DNA of 34,290 bases from RGIG2041 sp045652745 (GTDB lineage: Bacteria; Bacillota; Clostridia; UBA1381; UMGS1253): positions 1-34,290 of the forward strand of contig JAZRUW010000002.1 of assembly GCA_045652745.1 (NCBI GenBank), written 5' to 3'. This document shows, piece after piece, positions 6,151-14,495 of this stretch. The notes under the pieces are model-generated. The model searched no databases. It had not been told where the DNA came from and saw only the letters and a list, made by a program, of their open reading frames with translations. Both the position numbers and the translations under genes were made by a program. The stretch's first letter is position 1. Each line of letters starts with the position of its first letter.

Positions 6151-8649
6151 TTATTCTTCTGTGGTATCCACTGCCTCGGTTGTGCCCTCGGCCGTTTCTT
6201 CGCCTTCCGCTTCGTCCTCTTCACGGTCTGCCACGGCGAGCGAAACAATCTTCACATCGTCGTTTAAGCGCATCAGGCGTACACCCTTGGTTACACGCGA
6301 ATAGGTGCTGATTTCGTCTGTGTGCATACGAATGATGACACCGGCATCGGTAATCAGCATAACGTCGGTTTCATCCGTTACGGTGCAAATACCGGCAAGT
6401 TTACCGGTTTGCTCGGTAATTCTGTAGGTAAGCACACCCTTACCGCCGCGGTTTTGCGCTTTGTATTCGTCAAACTCAGTCTTTTTACCATAGCCGTATT
6501 CGGATACAACGAGCAGTTTAGAGTTTTCGTCTGCAATACACACGCCGACAACCTTATCGTCACCGACCAGACGGATGGCACGCACACCGTGCGCTGTTCT
6601 GCCCATCACGCGGGCATCATTTTCATCAAAACGGATAGCCATACCATTTGCAGTACCAATCAAAATTTGCTTGGAGCCGTCGGTTAAGTTTACAGCCAGC
6701 ACTTCATCATCCTCATCTAAGTTGATGGCTCTGAAGCCGTTTTTACGGCTGGTATCGTACTCAGCAAGGATACTGCGCTTGATGATACCCTTCTTGGTAA
6801 CAAATGTGAGGTAATGGTCTTCGTCAAACTCGCGCAGAGCGATGGTTGCATTCACCTTTTCGTCCGGCTCGAGCTGCAGCAGATTTACAATCGCCGTACC
6901 CTTGGATTGTCTGCCGGCCTCCGGAATCTGATAACCCTTGAGCTTGAACATTCTGCCCATATTGGTGAAGAACAGAATGTGGTTGTGCGTCGAGGTGGTC
7001 ATAATGTTTTCCACAAAGTCTTCGTCACGCACCTGCTGGCCCTTGATGCCGCGGCCGCCGCGGCGCTGTGAGCGGTATGTATCTACCGGTACACGCTTTA
7101 CGTAGCCGAAGTGGGTGAGGGTAATCGCAACTTCCTCTTCTTCTATCAAATCCTCATCGTCAATATCGTCATACGATGCGGTAATTTCCGTGCGGCGCGC
7201 ATCGCCGTACTTTTCGCGGATGGCTACAAGGTCATCTTTGAGAATAGAGAGCACCAGATTTTCATCGGCAAGCACCTCGTTGTAGTAACGGATGGAATCC
7301 TGAATCTGAAGCAATTCGTCGTGGATTTTCTGTCTTTCCAGACCGCTTAAACGACCGAGACGCATATCCACAATCGCCTGTGCCTGCTCATCGGTGAGAG
7401 CAAAACGCTCCATCAAAAGCTGCTTTGCCTCTGCCACACCTTCCTTAGCGGAGCGGATGGTATTGATTACTTCATCAATATTATCAATGGCGATGTTTAA
7501 GCCGAGCAGGATGTGCTCACGCTCCAACGCCTTTTTGAGGTTAAATTTCGTTTTGCGGATGATGACATCCTTTTGGAAGTCAATATAGTGGTCGAGCACC
7601 TGACGAAGATTTAACAGCTTCGGCTCGGTTACATTGACGAGCGCAATCATATTTACGCAGAAGCTTTCCTGCAGCTGTGTAAATTTGTAGAGCTGATTTA
7701 AAATCACGTTTGCATTGGCATCGCGCTTAACTTCGATTACGATACGCATGCCTTCGCGGTCGGATTCATCGCGCACTTCGGAGATGCCCTCTACGCGCTT
7801 ATCGCGCTGTAGCTCACCGATTTTTTCAACCAACTTTGCTTTGTTGACTTGATAGGGGATTTCCGTAACGATAATTTGCTGCTGGCCGCCCTTGAGTTCC
7901 TCAATTACGGCGCGTGCGCGCATTAAAATTCTGCCGCGGCCCGTGTGGTAAGCGGAACGGATGCCACTTTTGCCCATAATCAGCGCGCCGGTCGGGAAAT
8001 CCGGACCTTTGATGTAGTTCATCAACTCATCAATGGTGATATTCGGGTCGTCGATTACGGCGATGATACCGTCAATGACTTCTGTCAGGTTATGCGGCGG
8101 AATGTTGGTTGCCATTGCAACGGCAATACCTGAAGAACCGTTGACGAGCAGGTTCGGGAAACGCGACGTGATGACACATGGCTCCTGACGGCTGTCGTCA
8201 TAGTTGGGCATAAAGTCAACGGTATCCTTTTCGATGTCCGTTAACATTTCGAGCGAAATCTTGCTCATGCGCGCCTCGGTGTAACGGTAAGCCGCCGGCG
8301 GGTCGCCGTCCACGGAACCGAAGTTACCCTGACCGTCAACGAGCGGATAACGCATCGAGAAATTCTGCGCAAGGCGAACAAGCGCATCGTATACGGATGC
8401 GTCGCCGTGCGGATGGTATTTACCGAGTACGTCACCGACGGTTGCCGCACATTTTTTGTACGCCTTATCCGGGGTAAGACCTGCCTCGTGCATCGTATAC
8501 AAAATACGTCTGTGTACAGGTTTTAAACCGTCACGAACGTCCGGCAATGCTCTGCCGATGATAACGCTCATGGCGTACTCCAGATACGCTTTTTTCATTT
8601 CCGTCGAAAGCTCACGATCGACGATGGTTTGATTTTCGTAATCAGCCAT
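6151..8649 (-). CDS. gyrA: DNA gyrase subunit A
   Basis: The 832-residue breakage-reunion subunit of gyrase, which introduces negative supercoils with GyrB. The winged-helix region holds KYHPHGDASVYDALVRLAQ and the active-site Tyr123 in AYRYTEARM. The C-terminal beta-pinwheel contains the GyrA box QRRGGRG, which separates it from ParC. The last 30 residues are an acidic tail (REEDEAEGEETAEG onward). At the main quinolone-determining position (E. coli Ser83) the residue is alanine (Ala84), followed by serine. The start follows TTAGGAGG. It lies about 90 bases after gpmI with no terminator seen between them, and gyrB is not adjacent. Confidence 0.98.
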   Translation of the reverse strand: MADYENQTIVDRELSTEMKKAYLEYAMSVIIGRALPDVRDGLKPVHRRILYTMHEAGLTPDKAYKKCAATVGDVLGKYHPHGDASVYDALVRLAQNFSMRYPLVDGQGNFGSVDGDPPAAYRYTEARMSKISLEMLTDIEKDTVDFMPNYDDSRQEPCVITSRFPNLLVNGSSGIAVAMATNIPPHNLTEVIDGIIAVIDDPNITIDELMNYIKGPDFPTGALIMGKSGIRSAYHTGRGRILMRARAVIEELKGGQQQIIVTEIPYQVNKAKLVEKIGELQRDKRVEGISEVRDESDREGMRIVIEVKRDANANVILNQLYKFTQLQESFCVNMIALVNVTEPKLLNLRQVLDHYIDFQKDVIIRKTKFNLKKALEREHILLGLNIAIDNIDEVINTIRSAKEGVAEAKQLLMERFALTDEQAQAIVDMRLGRLSGLERQKIHDELLQIQDSIRYYNEVLADENLVLSILKDDLVAIREKYGDARRTEITASYDDIDDEDLIEEEEVAITLTHFGYVKRVPVDTYRSQRRGGRGIKGQQVRDEDFVENIMTTSTHNHILFFTNMGRMFKLKGYQIPEAGRQSKGTAIVNLLQLEPDEKVNATIALREFDEDHYLTFVTKKGIIKRSILAEYDTSRKNGFRAINLDEDDEVLAVNLTDGSKQILIGTANGMAIRFDENDARVMGRTAHGVRAIRLVGDDKVVGVCIADENSKLLVVSEYGYGKKTEFDEYKAQNRGGKGVLTYRITEQTGKLAGICTVTDETDVMLITDAGVIIRMHTDEISTYSRVTKGVRLMRLNDDVKIVSLAVADREEDEAEGEETAEGTTEAVDTTEE

Positions 8650-8739
8650 AATTGACCTCCTAACTGTAGCAAAAACGCAGCGAACAAATGCTTTGCTTTC
8701 TGTGCGGGTTTGCCGCCGGTTTCTGCTTAAAAAACTGAA

Positions 8740-10251
8740 TTATCTTACAAGAAGAGACTCGCCTGTCATTTCTGCCGGCTTAGCAAGCCCCATCATATCC
8801 AAAAGTGTCGGTGCGATATCGGCAAGTCTGCCCTCCGGCTTTAATTTGCCTTCAAAGCCAACCATCACCATTGGTACCGGATTGGTGGAGTGTGCGGTTA
8901 CAACGTCGCCGTTATCGTCAAACATTTCGTCTGCGTTACCATGGTCAGCGGTTACGAGTGCGCAGCCGCCCATCTTTTCAATCGCAGAAAGCACCTTGCC
9001 GAGGCATTTGTCTACGGCTTCCACGGCTGCTTTTGCGCAATCGAAAATACCGGTGTGACCGACCATGTCGCAGTTTGCAAAGTTTAATACAATGACATCA
9101 TATTTGCCGGATTCGATGCGGGCAACTGCCTCGTCAGCGACCTCGTAGGCGCTCATTTCCGGTTTCAAGTCGTAGGTTGCAACCTTCGGGGAAGGAATGA
9201 GGGCGCGATCTTCGCCTTCGGATTCTTTTTCAACGCCGCCGTTGAAGAAGAAGGTTACATGTGCATATTTCTCGGTTTCCGCAATACGAAGCTGTGTAAG
9301 ACCGTTGGCGCTGATGTATTCACCGAAGGTGTTGGTCAGTGCGGTCGGCTTGAAAGCAACGTCTACGTTCGGCATGGACTTATCATACTGTGTCATGCAG
9401 ACATAGTAGAGCGGGAAGAATTCTCTTTCAAAGCCATCGAAGGCTTCGTCTACAAGTGTTCTTGTGATTTCACGTGCTCTGTCCGGACGGAAGTTAAAGA
9501 AGATCACGGAGTCGTTTGCAGCAATCTTTCTTGCGCCGTCAATTACGGTCGGCACAACGAATTCGTCTGTTACATCGTTTTTATAGGATGCGCGAACGGC
9601 AGATTCTGCATCGGCTGCGTGCTCGCCTTCGCCTTTAACCATAGCGTTGTATGCCTGTACAACGCGTTCCCAGCGGTTGTCGCGGTCCATCGCATAGTAA
9701 CGGCCCATTACGGTCGCAATTTTACCAGAGCCGAGTTCGTCGAGTTTTGCCTGTAACTGTGCAATATAGTCTGCACCGGTGGTCGGACCCACGTCACGGC
9801 CGTCTAAGAAGCAGTGCACGTAAACTTCGGAAAGACCTTCGCGCTTTGCCATCTCCAGAATGGCAAATAAATGGGTTATATGTGAATGTACGCCGCCGTC
9901 GGACAAAAGACCGTAAATGTGCAGCGCGCTGTCGTTTTCTTTTACATTGTTTATAGCGTTTTTAAACGCTTCGTTTTCAAAAAAGTCGCTGTCCTGAATG
10001 GATTTTGTAATTCTGGTCAGCTCCTGATATACAATTCTGCCTGCGCCGATGTTGGTATGGCCAACTTCGGAGTTGCCCATCTGACCGTCCGGCAGACCGA
10101 CATCCATACCGCTTGCATGGATAATGTTGTGCGGGCAAGTCTGCATGAGCTTGTCCATCACCGGAGTTTGTGCGGCATCAATTGCCGATTGCTTTACTTC
10201 TTTTGCGATGCCGTAGCCGTCTAAAATAATAAGTGCTGTAGGTTTTTTCAT
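8740..10251 (-). CDS. gpmI: 2,3-bisphosphoglycerate-independent phosphoglycerate mutase
   Basis: It interconverts 3- and 2-phosphoglycerate in glycolysis using two manganese ions and a phosphoserine intermediate. The 503 residues match the usual length. Asp11 in LIILDGYG is the first metal ligand, and the nucleophile is Ser61 in DGQMGNSEVGH; later DGRDVGPTTG, MGRYYAMDRDNRW and TADHGNAD (metal site) are all present. The start follows AAGGAG with a 7-base gap. It is the third gene of the pgk-tpiA-gpmI glycolytic cluster; enolase and GAPDH are not in the window. Confidence 0.98.
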   Translation of the reverse strand: MKKPTALIILDGYGIAKEVKQSAIDAAQTPVMDKLMQTCPHNIIHASGMDVGLPDGQMGNSEVGHTNIGAGRIVYQELTRITKSIQDSDFFENEAFKNAINNVKENDSALHIYGLLSDGGVHSHITHLFAILEMAKREGLSEVYVHCFLDGRDVGPTTGADYIAQLQAKLDELGSGKIATVMGRYYAMDRDNRWERVVQAYNAMVKGEGEHAADAESAVRASYKNDVTDEFVVPTVIDGARKIAANDSVIFFNFRPDRAREITRTLVDEAFDGFEREFFPLYYVCMTQYDKSMPNVDVAFKPTALTNTFGEYISANGLTQLRIAETEKYAHVTFFFNGGVEKESEGEDRALIPSPKVATYDLKPEMSAYEVADEAVARIESGKYDVIVLNFANCDMVGHTGIFDCAKAAVEAVDKCLGKVLSAIEKMGGCALVTADHGNADEMFDDNGDVVTAHSTNPVPMVMVGFEGKLKPEGRLADIAPTLLDMMGLAKPAEMTGESLLVR

Positions 10252-10279
10252 TGTGTTACTCCTTCACGGTCATCTCGCA

Positions 10280-10301
10280 GGTCGGGGAAGATGCCCCGAC
10301 C
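10280..10301. repeat. Short palindrome between tpiA and gpmI
   Basis: GGTCGGGG pairs with CCCCGACC across a 6-nt loop. The flank CGCAAG just after it recurs after the palindrome at 34161-34180, suggesting a shared family of small palindromic repeats. No T-run follows on either strand, so it is not a normal terminator; it may stabilise or process the operon mRNA. Confidence 0.6.
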
Positions 10302-10315
10302 GCAAGATACAATTT

Positions 10316-10366
10316 CAATTAGAAATCAACAATTAGAAATTAACAATTAGAAATTAACAATTAGAA
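10316..10366. repeat. 14-bp tandem repeat ending in the tpiA stop codon
   Basis: Three full copies of CAATTAGAAATTAA (the first with one change) and a partial fourth copy that runs over the tpiA stop codon at 10361-10363. Confidence 0.9.
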
Positions 10367-11107
10367 TTTTACAATACCTGCAAAGTCATCAGACTTTAAG
10401 GATGCGCCGCCAACGAGGCCGCCGCCTATGTCGCTCATGCCGAACAGTGCTGCTGCGTTGCTCGGTTTTACGCTGCCACCGTACTGGATAACCAGACCGT
10501 CAGCTACGCTGTCACCGTACAGTTCGCGAACAACTACGCGGATGGCTGCGCAAACCTCGTTTGCCTGCTCATCTGTTGCAGTCTTGCCTGTACCGATTGC
10601 CCAGATCGGCTCGTATGCGATGATACATTTTGCCATGTCTTCAGCGCTTACGTTCATGAATGCGATTTTTACTTGGCTTCTAATTAAGTCGATGGTGATG
10701 CCCTGTTCTCTTTCTTCGAGGGATTCACCTACGCAAACGATCGGCTTTAAGCCCTTTTCGAGCGCCTTGATGACCTTTTTGTTTACGGTTACATCTGTTT
10801 CTGCGAAATACTGTCTTCTCTCGCTGTGACCGATGATTACGTACTCAACGCCCATATCTACGAGCATATCTGCGCTTACTTCGCCGGTGAAAGCACCGCT
10901 GTCTTCAAAGTGGAGATTCTGCGCGCCGATTTTAATGCATGTGCCCTTTGCAGCTTCAATTGCTGCAGCGAGGCTTGTGTATGGAACGCATGCTACAACC
11001 TCTGCAACTGCGCCTTCTACCTTCGGAGCCAATTCTTTGATAAAAGCAGCCGTCTCGGACGGAAGCTTGTTCATTTTCCAGTTGCCTGCTACTACATACT
11101 TTTTCAT
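10361..11107 (-). CDS. tpiA: Triosephosphate isomerase
   Basis: It interconverts dihydroxyacetone phosphate and glyceraldehyde 3-phosphate. The 248 residues form the standard TIM barrel with NWKMN (Lys11 substrate contact), catalytic His94 in GHSERR, catalytic Glu166 in AYEPIWAIGTGK, and the phosphate-gripping YGGSVKPSN and GGLVGGASL loops. The start is preceded by AAAGGAAAG. It lies between pgk and gpmI in the same orientation, so the three are probably co-transcribed. Both flanking spacers contain perfect palindromes. Confidence 0.98.
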   Translation of the reverse strand: MKKYVVAGNWKMNKLPSETAAFIKELAPKVEGAVAEVVACVPYTSLAAAIEAAKGTCIKIGAQNLHFEDSGAFTGEVSADMLVDMGVEYVIIGHSERRQYFAETDVTVNKKVIKALEKGLKPIVCVGESLEEREQGITIDLIRSQVKIAFMNVSAEDMAKCIIAYEPIWAIGTGKTATDEQANEVCAAIRVVVRELYGDSVADGLVIQYGGSVKPSNAAALFGMSDIGGGLVGGASLKSDDFAGIVKF

Positions 11108-11135
11108 TTTGTGTTCTTTCCTTTCGTTAATCTGT

Positions 11136-11163
11136 CCGGCAGAGGCGCTTATACCTCTGCCGG
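11136..11163. repeat. Intercistronic palindrome between pgk and tpiA
   Basis: A perfect 10-bp stem, CCGGCAGAGG with CCTCTGCCGG, and an 8-nt loop. No T-run follows in the direction of transcription. It is more likely an mRNA processing or stability element or a small repeat than a terminator. Confidence 0.6.
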
Positions 11164-11173
11164 CGAAGATAAA

Positions 11174-12367
11174 TTATTTATCGTTTAATGCCACGATGCC
11201 CGGAAGTGCCTTGCCTTCGAGGAACTCAAGGGAAGCGCCGCCGCCGGTGGAGATGTGGCTCATCTTATCGCCAAGGCCCGCCTGGTTTACAGCCGCTACG
11301 CTGTCGCCGCCGCCGATGATGGTGATGGCATCCAAATCAGCGAGCATCTGTGCGATTGCGTTTGTGCCCTTTGCAAATGTTGGCATTTCGAATACGCCCA
11401 TCGGTCCGTTCCATACAACTGTCTTTGCATCTTTGAGTGCATCTTTGTACAGTTCGATGGTCTTTTCGCCGATGTCGAGACCCTGCCAGCCTTCTTCGAT
11501 TTCGCCACGACCTACGGTCTTGTGCTCTGCATCGTTATCAAATGCGGTTGCAACAACGGTGTCTACCGGAATCAGAAGCTTAACGCCCTTCTTTTCCGCC
11601 TTTTCCATCATTTCCTTCGCGTAGTCGATGAAATCTGCCTCAAGCAGGGAATCGCCGACTTCTTCGCCGCAAGCCTTCATAAACGTGTAAGCCATGCCGC
11701 CGCCGATGATGAGGGTGTCTACCTTTTCGAGCAGGTTGTTGATTACGGAAATCTTGGAGGAAACCTTGGAGCCACCGAGGATGGCTACGCACGGTCTTGC
11801 CGGATTGTCAACGGCGTTGCCGAGATATTCGATTTCCTTTTGGATGAGGTAACCTGCTGCGGATTCTTTGAGGAACTTCGTAACGCCCTCTGTGGAGCAG
11901 TGCGCTCTGTGTGCGGTGCCGAATGCATCGTTTACGAATACATCGGCAAGGGAAGCGAGCTCTTCACTGAAGGTTTCGATATTTTTGGTTTCTTCTGCTC
12001 TGTAACGGGTGTTCTGGAGAAGTACAACGTCGCCGTCTTTCATTTCGGCAACAGCCTTCTTTGCGTTTTCGCCTACAACGTTATCGTCTGCAGCGAATAC
12101 GACTTCCTTACCGAGTTTTGCGGAAAGGGAAGCGGCAACCGGTGCCAGAGAAAATTCCGGCTTCGGCTCGCCCTTCGGCTTGCCCAAATGGGAGCAAAGG
12201 ATTACCTTTGCACCGTTTTCGATCAGGTACTTGATGGTCGGCAGTGCGCCGTTAATTCTGGTTTCGTCGGTAATCTTGTCACCGTCGAGCGGCACGTTAA
12301 AATCACAACGTACCAATACGCGCTTGCCGCTTACCTGCAAGTCTTCGACTGTCTTTTTGCTAAACAT
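11174..12367 (-). CDS. pgk: Phosphoglycerate kinase
   Basis: It transfers phosphate from 1,3-bisphosphoglycerate to ADP. At 397 residues it has the normal length. The N-terminal substrate domain contains VLVRCDFNVPLDG (from residue 18) and the SHLGKPKG basic patch; the C-terminal nucleotide domain contains VWNGPMGVFE and the late GGGDSVAAV and STGGGASLEFLEG motifs. The start follows AGAGGTG. It heads the pgk-tpiA-gpmI cluster behind a good sigma-A promoter. A long open frame on the opposite strand (11255-12430) is a shadow. Confidence 0.98.
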   Translation of the reverse strand: MFSKKTVEDLQVSGKRVLVRCDFNVPLDGDKITDETRINGALPTIKYLIENGAKVILCSHLGKPKGEPKPEFSLAPVAASLSAKLGKEVVFAADDNVVGENAKKAVAEMKDGDVVLLQNTRYRAEETKNIETFSEELASLADVFVNDAFGTAHRAHCSTEGVTKFLKESAAGYLIQKEIEYLGNAVDNPARPCVAILGGSKVSSKISVINNLLEKVDTLIIGGGMAYTFMKACGEEVGDSLLEADFIDYAKEMMEKAEKKGVKLLIPVDTVVATAFDNDAEHKTVGRGEIEEGWQGLDIGEKTIELYKDALKDAKTVVWNGPMGVFEMPTFAKGTNAIAQMLADLDAITIIGGGDSVAAVNQAGLGDKMSHISTGGGASLEFLEGKALPGIVALNDK

Positions 12368-12419
12368 TTTACAACACCTCTTAGATTGTATTTATTTACC
12401 TTTAAAAGTAACCTTATAT

Positions 12420-12481
12420 ATTATATATGAAACAGAGTGAAATTTCAAGAGAAAATTCACAATTTGTGAAAGTTTTGACAC
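12420..12481 (-). promoter_or_regulatory. pgk operon promoter with a Rex-like dyad upstream
   Basis: The minus strand carries TTGAAA (12443-12448), 17 bp and TATAAT (12420-12425). Just upstream is an exact TTCACAA-T-TTGTGAA dyad (12456-12470), and TTGTGAA-N4-TTGACAC (12464-12481) is close to the Rex consensus TTGTGAA-N4-TTCACAA, with two mismatches in the second half. Redox control of glycolysis by Rex would fit a fermenter but is inferred. Confidence 0.6.
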
Positions 12482-12648
12482 GCCAAAACTTTAAGTGTAC
12501 CTTTTAAAGGAAATTGTGCGGATATTTTTGCCTAAACTAAAATTTTTATGCAAATCAACTGCCGGAAACGCTCGGATTTGCGGCAGTGAAAAACGGGCGA
12601 ACGGGAGTTTCGATATTTTTATGTTCAAATTTCGCGACGGAGGTAAAA

Positions 12649-12717
12649 ATGCTTGAAAAATCGTTAAAAATTTGCAGTTTTTTTGAAGGTATCGTAAAAA
12701 ATGTGAACGTTTTTTAG
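12649..12717 (+). CDS. Possible 22-residue small ORF upstream of the permease genes
   Basis: An ATG at 12649 is preceded by GGAGGT at good spacing and opens a 22-codon frame (MLEKSLKICSFFEGIVKNVN, then VF). It lies in the 520-base gap between pgk and the permease genes, upstream of the permease promoter, so it would need its own transcript. No family is recognised; it may be chance. Confidence 0.25.
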   Translation: MLEKSLKICSFFEGIVKNVNVF

Positions 12718-12748
12718 AAAAAATAAACATTTTTTAAACAAATAAGTG

Positions 12749-12777
12749 TTTACAATTTCTGTGGAATATGTTATCAT
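12749..12777 (+). promoter_or_regulatory. Promoter of the carbohydrate permease operon
   Basis: TTTACA (12749-12754), a 17-bp spacer and TATCAT (12772-12777). Upstream, AACGTTTTTTA and AACATTTTTTA recur with a 20-bp period (from 12706 and 12726), a possible regulator site. The leader to the ATG at 12894 is about 110 bases. The rest of the gap from 12482 shows nothing else I can name. Confidence 0.55.
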
Positions 12778-12893
12778 TACATTATAAAATTTCCAAATTT
12801 GACGGACTTGGTGTGAACGAAAGGATTTGGAACATAAATTTTCGTCTCCGGCATACGGAGCGAACGATTATAATTGTAAAGGGAGGATGTCAC

Positions 12894-14477
12894 ATGGCGA
12901 TTGTTGGTGCATCGGGCGAAATCAGACTGTTTGAGCCGCCTGTAAAACCGAGTGTCAGCATGAAAAACCTCAAAAAGAAACACGCAAAAGCTGTCAGCGA
13001 TTTGAAGTTTAAGAACAGAATTGCAATGCGCTTTTTACGTGCGGATTACAAAGAGGACCTTGCTGCTGCAAGAAAAGAGAAAAAAGGCGCAGATGAAATC
13101 GCAAAAATCAAATCGGTATTTGCCGAGGAAAGTGCAAGAAGAACTGCAGCATTCAAAGCGGAATTGGAAGCAATTTTAGCTGCGAACAAAGCAGAAGTAG
13201 AGGAAAAGAAAGTTTCCTTTGCGGAAAACTATAAGGTAGACCTTGTACAGTGGAAGAAGGCTCCGGAAATCAGCGCGGAAGATGCTGCTGCAATGAAGGC
13301 GGCGTATGAGGCGAAGGTAGCTGAACTGAAAGCAGCGCTTGCAAAGGTGAAAGCGGAAAACAAAGCCGCTGTTGTCGAAGCGAAGAAGCTGGAAGATCCA
13401 TCTGCAATGAAGCTTGCGCTTGCAAAGCAGAAGGAAAAGTTCGAAAAGGAAAAGGGCGACATTTCGGAAGCAAAGCGTGTTGCTGCCGAAACCTATGAAA
13501 GAGCTGTTTATTCCGAAGAAAAGTATTACGAAATTCATCAGAGGCAAAAGAACATCAACGCGATTCTGCGTGATAAGACATTGCTTCTTATGTTGATTCC
13601 TTATCTGTTGCTCTACGCCGTATATCACTATGCTCCGTATTTCGGCTTGCAGATTGCATTTAAGGATTATTCCATCCGCAAAGGTATCTGGGCAAGTGAA
13701 TGGGTTGGTTTTGAACATTTCAAAACCTTCCTCGGTGGTCCGTATTTCGGACGATTGCTTAGAAATACGGTCGTACTTAACTTATACGGCTTAATCCTCA
13801 GTTTTCCGTCGTCAATTATTTTTGCGCTGTTGCTCAATGAGCTTCGCAGCAAGCTGTTTAAGACGGTAACGCAGACGATTTCTTATCTGCCGCACTTTAT
13901 TTCGACGGTTGTCGTTGCGGGTATGGTTGTAAACTTCCTGGCACCGAGCGGTTTGATTAACCACTTGTATGTTTCGGTGATGGAGTTCTTCACGAAAGAA
14001 CACGTTGACCCGGTTTACTTTTTGATGAAGCCGGAATATTTCCGCATGATTTATACTTTGAAGGGTATGTGGCAGGGCTTCGGTTTCGGTTCTATCGTAT
14101 ACACCTCTGCAATTTCCGGTATTGACCAGGAACTCTATGAGGCTGCAAGAATCGATGGTGCCGGCAGATGGCGCCAGGCCATCAGCATCACCATTCCGAG
14201 CATTATGCCGACGATTGCAATCTATTTGATTGTGAGAGTCAGCCACATGCTTACGGTTGGTTACGAAGTCATCATCTTGTTGTATCAGCCGGTTACATAT
14301 GAAACAGCCGACGTTATCAGTACATATTCGTACCGTCAGGGTCTCGGTTCGACATCGGGTCGTCCGAACTACTCGCTGTCTACGGCAATCGGTTTGTTTA
14401 ACGGCGTTGTATCGCTGACATTGGTAACGATTGCAAATAAGATTTCCAATAAGATCGGCGATGTAGGTCTTTGGTAA
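12894..14477 (+). CDS. LplB-type carbohydrate ABC transporter permease with a long charged N-terminal extension
   Basis: The start is placed at the ATG at 12894 because GGGAGG precedes it; this gives 527 residues. From about residue 222 the protein is a normal LplB/MalF-like permease: TLLLMLIPYLLLYAVYHYAPYFG as first membrane helix, five further helices, and the EAA loop EAARIDGAGRWRQAISITIP that docks the ATPase. It would import an oligosaccharide or polysaccharide fragment. Residues 1-220 are unusual: very rich in Lys, Ala and Glu, probably long cytoplasmic coiled-coil helices. Family members normally have only 20-40 residues there. The frame is continuous and the codon use matches the permease part. 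The partner permease follows 18 bp later; no binding protein or ATPase is adjacent. Confidence 0.88.
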   Translation: MAIVGASGEIRLFEPPVKPSVSMKNLKKKHAKAVSDLKFKNRIAMRFLRADYKEDLAAARKEKKGADEIAKIKSVFAEESARRTAAFKAELEAILAANKAEVEEKKVSFAENYKVDLVQWKKAPEISAEDAAAMKAAYEAKVAELKAALAKVKAENKAAVVEAKKLEDPSAMKLALAKQKEKFEKEKGDISEAKRVAAETYERAVYSEEKYYEIHQRQKNINAILRDKTLLLMLIPYLLLYAVYHYAPYFGLQIAFKDYSIRKGIWASEWVGFEHFKTFLGGPYFGRLLRNTVVLNLYGLILSFPSSIIFALLLNELRSKLFKTVTQTISYLPHFISTVVVAGMVVNFLAPSGLINHLYVSVMEFFTKEHVDPVYFLMKPEYFRMIYTLKGMWQGFGFGSIVYTSAISGIDQELYEAARIDGAGRWRQAISITIPSIMPTIAIYLIVRVSHMLTVGYEVIILLYQPVTYETADVISTYSYRQGLGSTSGRPNYSLSTAIGLFNGVVSLTLVTIANKISNKIGDVGLW

Positions 14478-14495
14478 GAAAGGAGGTATACTGAG

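Noticed and set aside
10316..10366. CRISPR-like array
   Set aside because: The 14-bp units are contiguous without spacers, so it is a simple tandem repeat.
11255..12430. Long open frame (391 codons) on the plus strand
   Set aside because: It is exactly antisense to pgk, has no ribosome binding site or family match, and is cysteine- and phenylalanine-rich as expected for a codon-bias shadow.
12768..12893. N-terminal extension of the LplB-type permease from a TTG at 12768
   Set aside because: This start overlaps the promoter -10 region and has no ribosome binding site; the ATG at 12894 follows GGGAGG.
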